DNA of 64,000 nt. Source: Mycolicibacterium insubricum. Lineage in GTDB: Bacteria; Actinomycetota; Actinomycetes; Mycobacteriales; Mycobacteriaceae. Location: assembly GCF_010731615.1 (NCBI RefSeq), contig NZ_AP022618.1:372001-436000 (forward strand), given 5' to 3'. Under the pieces are notes generated by a model, which did no database searches, had not been told where the DNA came from, and saw only the letters and a program-made list of their open reading frames with translations. Below, piece by piece: positions 57,440-64,000 of this stretch; position 1 is the first letter of the stretch, and each line of letters starts with the position of its first letter. Both the position numbers and the translations under genes were made by a program.

Positions 57440-58399
57440 ATGCACGCCATCGTGATCGGCCCGCAGGGAGAACTGCTCTGGGACGAGGTGCCCGACGTCA
57501 CTCCCGCGGCCACGGAGGTGCTGGTCCGGGTGACCGCGGCCGGCGTCAATCGCGCGGATCTGCTCCAGGCCGCCGGGCTCTACCCACCACCGCCGGGAGC
57601 GAGCAACACCCTCGGCCTGGAAGTGTCCGGCACCGTCGTCGCGCTGGGTTCCGCGGTGTCCGGCTGGTCGCTGGGCGACCCGGTCTGCGCGCTGCTGGCC
57701 GGCGGCGGCTACGCCGAGTACGTGACGGTCCCGGCCGGCCAGCTCGCGCCGATCCCCGACGGCGTGCCCCTGGTCGACGCCGCCGGGTTGCCCGAGGTCG
57801 CCGCCACCGTGTGGTCGAATCTGGTGATGACCGCGGGGCTGCACGCCGGTCAGCTGGTCCTGCTGCACGGCGGCGCCAGCGGGGTGGGCAGCCACGCGAT
57901 CCAGGTCGCCAAGGCGCTCGACGCCGTCGTCGCGGTGACCGCCGGTTCCCCGGAGAAGCTGGCCACCTGCGCCGAGCTCGGAGCCGACATCACCATCAAC
58001 TACCGCGAGGACGATTTCGTCGCGGTGCTGGCCGAGCGCGGCGGGGCCGATCTGATCCTCGACATCATGGGCGCGGCCTACCTGGACCGCAATATCGACG
58101 CCCTGGCCGTCGACGGCCAGCTGATCGTGATCGGCATGCAGGGCGGGGTGAAGGGTGAGCTGAACCTGGGCAAGCTGATCACCAAACGGGCCCGGGTCAT
58201 CGGCACCAGCCTGCGCGGACGGTCGGCCGACGCCAAGGCCGCCGTCATGGCGTCCGTCGTCGAGCACGTGTGGCCGATGGTCGCCGACGGGCGGGTGCGG
58301 ACCGTCATCGGCGAGCGGCTGCCGATCACCGAGGCCGGTACCGCGCACGCGCAGCTGGCCTCCGGTGCGGTGACCGGAAAGATCGTCCTGACCGTCTGA
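57440..58399 (+). CDS. NADPH:quinone oxidoreductase, PIG3-type
   Basis: A 319-residue zinc-free medium-chain reductase. The N-terminal catalytic domain has NRADLLQAAGLYPPPPGASN then TLGLEVSG, the quinone oxidoreductase/PIG3 pattern. The NADPH-binding motif is GGASGVG (about residues 142-148), followed by the ENG-equivalent YREDDF. The position before Rv3778c/Rv3779 homologues matches Rv3777. It reduces quinones or activated alkenes with NADPH. It is divergent from the MarR gene. Confidence 0.87.
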   Translation: MHAIVIGPQGELLWDEVPDVTPAATEVLVRVTAAGVNRADLLQAAGLYPPPPGASNTLGLEVSGTVVALGSAVSGWSLGDPVCALLAGGGYAEYVTVPAGQLAPIPDGVPLVDAAGLPEVAATVWSNLVMTAGLHAGQLVLLHGGASGVGSHAIQVAKALDAVVAVTAGSPEKLATCAELGADITINYREDDFVAVLAERGGADLILDIMGAAYLDRNIDALAVDGQLIVIGMQGGVKGELNLGKLITKRARVIGTSLRGRSADAKAAVMASVVEHVWPMVADGRVRTVIGERLPITEAGTAHAQLASGAVTGKIVLTV

Positions 58400-58423
58400 T
58401 CCTCGCCGACTGACCGCCGCTGA

Positions 58424-59620
58424 TCAACCCAGCGAGGCGAGCGCCCGGACCAGCTGGTCAACCTCGGCGGGTGTCGAGTAGTGCGCCAGGCCGACGGTCA
58501 CCGCGCCGCCGACGTCGTTGACGCCGAACGCGTCGAGCGCCTGGGACGGCGCGTTCGCGATCGCCAGGATGCCGTTGTCGGCAAGCCGCTGCACGACCCG
58601 CTCGGCCGGCACGCTGTGCAGCGCGAAGCTGAGCACCGGAATGCGGCCCGCGGGCTCGCCGAGCACCATCACCAGCGGCAGCGAACGAAGCGACATCAGC
58701 AGGTAGTCGAGCAGCTGATCGAGGTAGTCGGCGGCCGAGGCCAGCGACTGGGCGAGCCGTTCCCGCCGCGTGCCGGTGGCCGCCTCGTCCAGATTGGCCA
58801 GGTACTCGATGCTGGCCACCAGGCCGCCCAGCAGCCCGTACTGGTGCGCGCCCAGTTCCAGGCGGTCCGGTCCGGTCGCGGCCGGGTTCAGCGACACCGG
58901 GGCGAAGGTGTCGATCAGCGACGGATCACGGAAGACCAATGCTCCGACCGGTGGGCCGCCCCAGCTGATGGCGTTCAGCGCCAGCACGTCGGCGTCCAGA
59001 TCGTCGATGTCGACCAGTCGGTACGGCGCAGCGGCGGTGTGGTCGAGCACCACCAGACCGCCGACGGCGTGCATCTGCTTGGTCGCCGGGCCCAACTCCA
59101 CCAGGGAACCGAGCGTCGCCGAGGCGGTGGGCAGCGCCACTACCCGGGTCGCCGGGGTGATCAGCGTTTCCCACTGCCAGGGCGGCAGTTCGCCGGTCTC
59201 GATGTCGATCTCGGCCCACTGCACCTTCGCGCCGTAGCGATCCGCGGCGCGGCACCACGGAGCGATGTTGGCGTCGTCGTCGAGCCGGGTGACCACCGCT
59301 TCGTAGCCCAGGCCCAGCCGGGACCGGGAGGCATCGGCGAGCAGGGCGAGCAGCAGTGCCCGGTCGGCGCCCAGCACCACCCCGGCCGGATCGCCGCCAA
59401 CCAGGTCGGCGACGGCCCACCGGGCAGCATCCAGCAGGGCAGCGCTGCGCCGGGCCAACGGATGCGGTCCGGTGTCGAACGGCATCGAGGTGCGAAACGC
59501 GGTCGAGACGGTGGTGGCCACCGCGTCGGGGGTCAACATCGCCTTCGGCGAGTCGAAACGTATCCAGCCGTCGCCCAGCGTCGGGTGCAGACCACGCACC
59601 CGGGCGACGTCGAACACCAT
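58424..59620 (-). CDS. Cysteine-desulfurase-like PLP enzyme (Rv3778c homologue)
   Basis: A 398-residue class V aminotransferase-fold protein. The family start is [20 protein letters not shown]; the PLP region [11 protein letters not shown] and [20 protein letters not shown] correspond to Rv3778c of M. tuberculosis. The catalytic-Lys region of true desulfurases (HKF/K) reads AISWGG, so the Schiff-base lysine appears to be missing, and the activity is uncertain. The ATG at 59620 matches the Rv3778c start. It is divergent from the Rv3779 homologue with a 135-bp gap. Confidence 0.83.
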   Translation of the reverse strand: MVFDVARVRGLHPTLGDGWIRFDSPKAMLTPDAVATTVSTAFRTSMPFDTGPHPLARRSAALLDAARWAVADLVGGDPAGVVLGADRALLLALLADASRSRLGLGYEAVVTRLDDDANIAPWCRAADRYGAKVQWAEIDIETGELPPWQWETLITPATRVVALPTASATLGSLVELGPATKQMHAVGGLVVLDHTAAAPYRLVDIDDLDADVLALNAISWGGPPVGALVFRDPSLIDTFAPVSLNPAATGPDRLELGAHQYGLLGGLVASIEYLANLDEAATGTRRERLAQSLASAADYLDQLLDYLLMSLRSLPLVMVLGEPAGRIPVLSFALHSVPAERVVQRLADNGILAIANAPSQALDAFGVNDVGGAVTVGLAHYSTPAEVDQLVRALASLG

Positions 59621-59755
59621 TGCGACCACCTTTGTGAAAGTCGGGTCCCGGATCCCCGCTCGAGCGAGGCGACCCGGCCCGCAACGCCCGTGCTGCTCGG
59701 GCACCACGCGCCGTGGCCCACCGGACGTGAGTCACTGGACAGCCATACTAGTGCA

Positions 59756-61765
59756 GTGAGTTTTTGGTACGGGCTGTTGGCGGCAACCGTGGTGATGGTC
59801 GTCCCCGGTGCGTTGCTGGGCCGGGCAGGCCGGTTGCCCTGGCCGGCCGCGCTGGCCGCCGGGCCGGCACTGACCTACGGCGTCGTCGCCCTGGCAATCA
59901 TGCCGTTCGGAGCCCTGGGTGTGCCCTGGAACGCCGGAACGGCGCTGGTCGCACTGCTCGTCGCCACCGCGGTCGTCGCGGGTTTGCCGGTGGTCTGGTC
60001 GCGGCTGCGCGGCAACGCCGGAAATGGCACCGTGGCCGGTCCCGGCGACGGGATCCGGACCCGGCCCGCGCTGCTGGTCGCCGGCGGCGTAATGCTGGGT
60101 GCGGCCGTCGTCGCGTGGGCCGCACACCGCGGTTTGGTGAACTGGCAGTCGATTCCCAGCACCTGGGATTCGGTGTGGCACGCCAACACCATCCGGTGGA
60201 TTCTGGACACCGGCGACGCGTCCTCGCTGCACATGGGCGAGCTGCGCAACACCGACACCCACGCCGAGCTGTACTACCCGTCGGTCTTCCACGCGCTGGC
60301 CGCGGTGCTGGCCCAGCTGACCGGGGCGGCGCCGACCACGGCCTACACACTCAGTGCGCTGGCGGCCGCAGTGTGGCTGTTCCCGGCCAGCGCGGCGGTG
60401 CTCACCTGGACGCTGATGCGTGCCCGTGGCGAGCGGCGCCCCGACGGCGGCGCGAACCAGTGGCCGGCCGCCGCGGCCGCCGCGACGGCCGCGGTGGTCT
60501 CGGCGTCGTTCACCGCGCTGCCCTACGTCGAGTTCAACGTCGCGGCGGTGCCGAACCTGGTCGCCTACGGCGTCGCCGTACCCACCACCGTGCTGGTCAT
60601 GTCCTGCCTGGCCCACCGCGGCCGGATCCCGCTGGCGGTGCTCGCCGTCGTCGGCCTGTTCTCCCTGCACCTGACCGGCGGGGTGGTCATGGTGACGTTC
60701 CTGGTGGCCTGGTGGTGCATCGACGCCCTGTGGCATCCAGTGCGCGGGCGGCTGGCCGACCTGGGCACTCTGAGCGCCGTCGGTGCCCCCGCCCTGGTGA
60801 TCATGCTCCCGCAGTTCCTCGGTGTGCTCGACCAGGCCGAGATCATCGCCGGGCACGCGTTCGTCACCGGTGTCGGCAAGAAACAGGCGCTGTTCAACGC
60901 CGTGTTCCAGCACACCCGCCATCTCAACGACTGGCCGATCCAGAACATGCTGATCGCGTGCGCGGCGCTGGGCGCGGCGGTGCTGCTGGTCCGGCGGGTG
61001 TGGTGGCCGCTGGCGGTCTGGCTGCTGCTGGTGGCTGCCACCGTGCATTCCTCCGCGCCGTTCGGCGGCCCGATCGGCGCCCTCATCCGGCCCTACGCCG
61101 ACCTGTTCTACAGCGATCCGCGCCGCTTGTCGGCGGTGGTGACCATGCTGCTGGCGTCCTGGGCGGGGATCGGGCTGTACGTCCTCGTCGTCCTGGCGGT
61201 GGCCGGTGCGCGGCTGGCGGTCCGGCGATGGTCGCTGCGCGACCCGGGCCGCCGGTTCTGGATCGGCACGGCGGCGGCGCTGCTGGTGGTGTCCTCGCTG
61301 GGACTGGCCTGGCACTACTTCCCGCGCAACAGCCTGCTTATGGGCCGCAAATACGACTCGATCATGGTCAACCAGAAGGATCTCGACGCCTGGGAGTACC
61401 TGGCCGGGCTGCCCGGCGCCCGGGACTCGATGATCGCCAACGCCAACGTGGACGGCAGCGCCTGGATGTACGCGGTGGCCGGGCTGCACCCGCTGTGGAC
61501 CCACTACGACTTCCCGGTGCAGCAGGGCCCGGGTCTCAACCGGTTCATCATCTGGGCCTATGCCGACGACGATCACAATCCGTGGGTGCCGATGGCGGTG
61601 GCCAACCTCGGCATCCGTTATCTGATGGTCAGCGACACGGTGGTGCAACAGTTCCACATGCCCGACGGACTAGTGTCGTTGGACACCTCCCGGTCGTGGG
61701 AGCGCATCTACAACAACGGTCACGCCCGGATCTACCAGTGGCGCGGAGGAGCACCCCCATCGTGA
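59756..61765 (+). CDS. GT-C membrane glycosyltransferase/phosphomannose synthase-associated (Rv3779 homologue)
   Basis: A 669-residue polytopic membrane protein with about 12 hydrophobic segments. An early loop holds WQSIPSTWDSVWHANTIRW and STHMGELRNT-like sequence (SLHMGELRNTDTHAELYYPS), matching Rv3779. That protein has been linked to polyprenyl-phosphomannose formation and lipomannan/lipoarabinomannan synthesis. A C-terminal soluble domain (about 510-669) begins LLMGRKYDSIMVNQKDLDAW. GTG start at 59756; the stop overlaps bpa (GTGA), so the cell-wall cluster is a coupled operon. Confidence 0.87.
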   Translation: MSFWYGLLAATVVMVVPGALLGRAGRLPWPAALAAGPALTYGVVALAIMPFGALGVPWNAGTALVALLVATAVVAGLPVVWSRLRGNAGNGTVAGPGDGIRTRPALLVAGGVMLGAAVVAWAAHRGLVNWQSIPSTWDSVWHANTIRWILDTGDASSLHMGELRNTDTHAELYYPSVFHALAAVLAQLTGAAPTTAYTLSALAAAVWLFPASAAVLTWTLMRARGERRPDGGANQWPAAAAAATAAVVSASFTALPYVEFNVAAVPNLVAYGVAVPTTVLVMSCLAHRGRIPLAVLAVVGLFSLHLTGGVVMVTFLVAWWCIDALWHPVRGRLADLGTLSAVGAPALVIMLPQFLGVLDQAEIIAGHAFVTGVGKKQALFNAVFQHTRHLNDWPIQNMLIACAALGAAVLLVRRVWWPLAVWLLLVAATVHSSAPFGGPIGALIRPYADLFYSDPRRLSAVVTMLLASWAGIGLYVLVVLAVAGARLAVRRWSLRDPGRRFWIGTAAALLVVSSLGLAWHYFPRNSLLMGRKYDSIMVNQKDLDAWEYLAGLPGARDSMIANANVDGSAWMYAVAGLHPLWTHYDFPVQQGPGLNRFIIWAYADDDHNPWVPMAVANLGIRYLMVSDTVVQQFHMPDGLVSLDTSRSWERIYNNGHARIYQWRGGAPPS

Positions 61766-62280
61766 GCAGCAACGACGACATCGAGGTCATCGGCAGTCCG
61801 GACGCGCGCCTGCTGGCGGCGGCCGTCGACGACGACGAAACGTCGGTCACCGACCTGGTGGCGCAGCCGGCCAAGGTGATGCGGATCGGCACCATGATCA
61901 AGCAGCTGCTCGAAGAGGTGAAGGCCGCGCCGCTCGACGACGCCAGCCGAACCCGGTTGCGCGAGATCCACCGCACCTCCATCGCCGAGCTGCAGGACGG
62001 CCTGGCTCCGGAGCTGCGCGAGGAACTCGACCGGCTGGCGCTTCCGTTCGGCGAAGATGCGGTGCCCTCGGACGCCGAACTGCGGATCGCCCAGGCCCAG
62101 TTGGTCGGCTGGCTGGAAGGGCTGTTCCACGGCATCCAGACCGCGCTGTTCGCCCAGCAGATGGCCGCGCGCGCCCAGCTCGAACAGATGCGCCAGGGCT
62201 CCCTGCCGCCCGGCATCACCGGTCAGCAGAACCCCGGACCGTCGGGTCCCGGTCAGCCCGGCACCGGACAGTACCTGTAG
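61762..62280 (+). CDS. bpa: Bacterial proteasome activator Bpa/PafE
   Basis: A 172-residue helical protein homologous to Rv3780. The body is a four-helix bundle (VAQPAKVMRIGTMIKQLLEE, LREIHRTSIAELQDGLAPEL, LRIAQAQLVGWLEGLFHGIQ). The C-terminus is GTGQYL, the GQYL motif that docks in the 20S proteasome alpha-ring pockets and opens the gate. Family role: a ring that activates proteasome degradation of unfolded or unpupylated substrates without ATP. The GTG start overlaps the Rv3779-like stop by four bases. Confidence 0.93.
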   Translation: MSSNDDIEVIGSPDARLLAAAVDDDETSVTDLVAQPAKVMRIGTMIKQLLEEVKAAPLDDASRTRLREIHRTSIAELQDGLAPELREELDRLALPFGEDAVPSDAELRIAQAQLVGWLEGLFHGIQTALFAQQMAARAQLEQMRQGSLPPGITGQQNPGPSGPGQPGTGQYL

Positions 62281-62287
62281 GACCACC

Positions 62288-63082
62288 GTGGCCGAACCGA
62301 GCATCGAGGCCCGCGACGCCTGGGTCGAATTCCCCATCTTCGACGCCAAGTCACGGTCGCTGAAGAAAGCCTTCCTGGGCAAGGCGGGCGGCGCGATCGG
62401 GCGCAACGACTCCAACGTCGTGGTGGTCGAAGCGCTGCGGGACATCACGCTGGACCTGAAGATGGGCGACCGGGTGGGTCTGGTCGGGCACAACGGTGCC
62501 GGCAAGTCCACGCTGCTGCGGCTGCTGTCGGGCATCTACGAACCCACCCGCGGGGTGACCCGGGTGACCGGCCGGGTGGCCCCGGTGTTCGACCTCGGCG
62601 TCGGGATGGACCCGGAGATCTCCGGGTTCGAGAACATCATCATCCGCGGCCTGTTCCTCGGCCAGACCCGCAAGCAGATGCTGGCCAAGGTCGACGAGAT
62701 CGCCGAGTTCACCGAACTGGGCGAATACCTGTCCATGCCGCTGCGCACCTATTCCACCGGTATGCGGGTCCGGCTGGCGATGGGCGTGGTGACCAGCATC
62801 GACCCGGAGATCCTGCTGCTCGACGAGGGCATCGGCGCCGTCGACGCGGAGTTCCTGAAGAAGGCCCGCGGGCGGCTGCAGAGCCTGGTGGAGCGGTCCG
62901 GGATCCTGGTGTTCGCCAGCCATTCCAACGAGTTCCTGGCCCGGCTGTGCACCTCGGCGAAGTGGATCGACCACGGCGCCATCCGGTTGACCGGCGGGAT
63001 CGAGGAGGTGGTCGGGGCCTACGAGGGTCCCGACGCGGCCCGGCACGTCCGTGAGGTGCTCGCCGAAGGCTCCGACTCATGA
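62288..63082 (+). CDS. wzt: Wzt, ATP-binding subunit of galactan/O-antigen-type exporter
   Basis: A 264-residue ABC ATPase. Walker A GHNGAGKS (about 66-73), signature YSTGMRVRLAM (about 154-164) and Walker B ILLLDEGIGA (about 175-184) are clear; the N-terminal VEFPIFDAKSRSLKKAFLGK is the gate-helix region of Wzt-type subunits. It matches Rv3781, which with Wzm (Rv3783) exports lipid-linked galactan across the inner membrane. No carbohydrate-binding C-terminal domain is present. GTG start, 7 bp after bpa; the stop overlaps glfT1 (ATGA). Confidence 0.92.
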   Translation: MAEPSIEARDAWVEFPIFDAKSRSLKKAFLGKAGGAIGRNDSNVVVVEALRDITLDLKMGDRVGLVGHNGAGKSTLLRLLSGIYEPTRGVTRVTGRVAPVFDLGVGMDPEISGFENIIIRGLFLGQTRKQMLAKVDEIAEFTELGEYLSMPLRTYSTGMRVRLAMGVVTSIDPEILLLDEGIGAVDAEFLKKARGRLQSLVERSGILVFASHSNEFLARLCTSAKWIDHGAIRLTGGIEEVVGAYEGPDAARHVREVLAEGSDS

Positions 63083-64000
63083 GCCAGACCGTGTACGCGG
63101 TGGTGGTCACGCATCGCCGGCCGGAGCAGTTGGCGGCGTCCCTGGCGGTGCTCTCGGCGCAGGACCGCCCGGTCGACCACCTGATCGTCGTCGACAACGA
63201 CGCCGCCAACGACCCCGACGGCCAGGTGCGGGCGCTGGTGGAATCCCGGCCGGTGCCGGCCACCTATCTGGGTTCGCGCCACAATCTCGGCGGTGCCGGC
63301 GGCTTCGCCCTGGGCATGCTGCACGCGCTGGCCGCCGGCGCCGACTGGATCTGGTGCGCCGACGACGACGGCCGTCCGGAGGGTCCCGGGGTGCTCGGCG
63401 CCCTGCTGGATTGCGCGCGGGCCCACGGTCTGGCCGAGGTGTCGCCGATGGTCTGCAATATCGACGACCCCGATCTGCTGGCGTTCCCGCTGCGCCGCGG
63501 GCTGGTGTGGCGGCGGCGGGTCAGTGAACTGCAGTCCGACGACGCGGGGCCTGCCGAACGGCCCGACCTGCTGCCCGGGATCGCGTCGCTGTTCAACGGC
63601 GCGCTGTTCGCCGCCGCGACCCTCGATGCCGTCGGGGTACCGGACCTGCGGCTGTTCGTCCGCGGCGACGAGGTGGAACTGCACCGGCGGCTGGTCCGCT
63701 CGGGGTTGCCCTTCGGCACCTGCCTGACCGCGAAGTACCTGCACCCGTGCGGCACCGAGGAGTTCAAACCGATCCTCGGCGGCCGGATGCACACCCAGTA
63801 CCCGGACAACCCCACCAAGCGGTTCTTCACCTACCGCAATCGCGGTTACCTGCTGTCCCAGCCCGGGATGCGCAAACTGCTGCCGCAGGAATGGCTGCGG
63901 TTCGGCTGGTACTTCCTGGTAACCCGCCGCGACCCGGCCGGACTCACCGAGTGGGTCCGGTTACGCCGCCTCGGCAGGCAGGAACGCTTCGGCGAAGGGA
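63079..64000 (+). CDS. glfT1: GlfT1, galactofuranosyltransferase (3' end cut)
   Basis: The window covers 307 residues and ends a few residues before the expected stop. VYAVVVTHRRPEQLAASLAV starts the GT2/GT45-like domain, with DWIWCADDDGRP (about residues 91-102, metal and UDP contact), SLFNGALF, and the catalytic FVRGDEVELHRRLV. It corresponds to Rv3782, which adds the first galactofuranose residues to the rhamnosyl linker of arabinogalactan, using UDP-galactofuranose at the cytoplasmic membrane face. Essential in mycobacteria. wzm is expected next. Confidence 0.93.
   Translation, partial: MSQTVYAVVVTHRRPEQLAASLAVLSAQDRPVDHLIVVDNDAANDPDGQVRALVESRPVPATYLGSRHNLGGAGGFALGMLHALAAGADWIWCADDDGRPEGPGVLGALLDCARAHGLAEVSPMVCNIDDPDLLAFPLRRGLVWRRRVSELQSDDAGPAERPDLLPGIASLFNGALFAAATLDAVGVPDLRLFVRGDEVELHRRLVRSGLPFGTCLTAKYLHPCGTEEFKPILGGRMHTQYPDNPTKRFFTYRNRGYLLSQPGMRKLLPQEWLRFGWYFLVTRRDPAGLTEWVRLRRLGRQERFGEG

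Overview
The window is very GC-rich and looks like the chromosome of a mycobacterium, most likely a fast-growing Mycolicibacterium-type species. The gene order follows the M. tuberculosis region Rv3764c to Rv3782: a TcrY/TcrX-like two-component pair, a tRNA cluster, pat (Rv3772), echA21 (Rv3774), Rv3777, Rv3778c, Rv3779, bpa/pafE (Rv3780), wzt (Rv3781) and glfT1 (Rv3782). Large accessory blocks have been inserted into this backbone. Assignments rest on sequence motifs, recalled homologues and gene order; no database search was possible.

Layout. 1-9.5 kb: a cut-off GT2 and a GT39 membrane glycosyltransferase, the two-component system, small membrane proteins, a ThrE-like exporter, an APH-fold kinase, an SDR and a methyltransferase. 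9.6-18 kb: an alkyl-sulfatase-type enzyme, two poorly known genes, a 1004-residue SARP/AAA regulator, an LpqN-like lipoprotein and an LpqM-like metallopeptidase lipoprotein. 18.4-30.9 kb: a 12.5-kb integrated element in tRNA-Arg(ACG), bounded by perfect 35-bp att repeats. It has a repressor-integrase operon going right and a long translationally coupled operon going left (excisionase, small proteins, DUF2742-like protein, P-loop ATPase, HTH protein, an unknown 321-residue protein, a 1463-residue tape measure protein, HNH nuclease). 31-33 kb: tRNAs, pat, echA21 and an 87-bp tandem repeat. 33.3-44 kb: an MPT64-like secreted protein and a complete mce lipid-import operon (yrbEA, yrbEB, mceA-F, mas). 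44.7-50.8 kb: SDR, Baeyer-Villiger-type monooxygenase, stearoyl-ACP-desaturase-like protein, TetR regulator and ABC exporter. 50.8-56.8 kb: a probable second, integrase-less tRNA-Ser island with a PPOX protein, formaldehyde dehydrogenase, a UvrB-domain-less UvrA paralogue and an AraC regulator. 56.8-64 kb: MarR regulator, quinone oxidoreductase and the conserved cell-wall cluster Rv3778c-Rv3782.

How the parts fit. The mce operon should import a lipid, and the divergent SDR/BVMO/desaturase genes could modify such a lipid. The Rv3779-wzt-glfT1 block builds and exports lipid-linked arabinogalactan and lipomannan precursors. The most unusual item is the tRNA-Arg element. It has the control, integration and replication genes of a phiRv1-like phage satellite, but the only recognisable virion gene is a very large tape measure protein: no terminase, portal, capsid or other tail gene is present. 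It may be a satellite that acts on the tail of a helper phage, or a prophage remnant that kept one structural gene.
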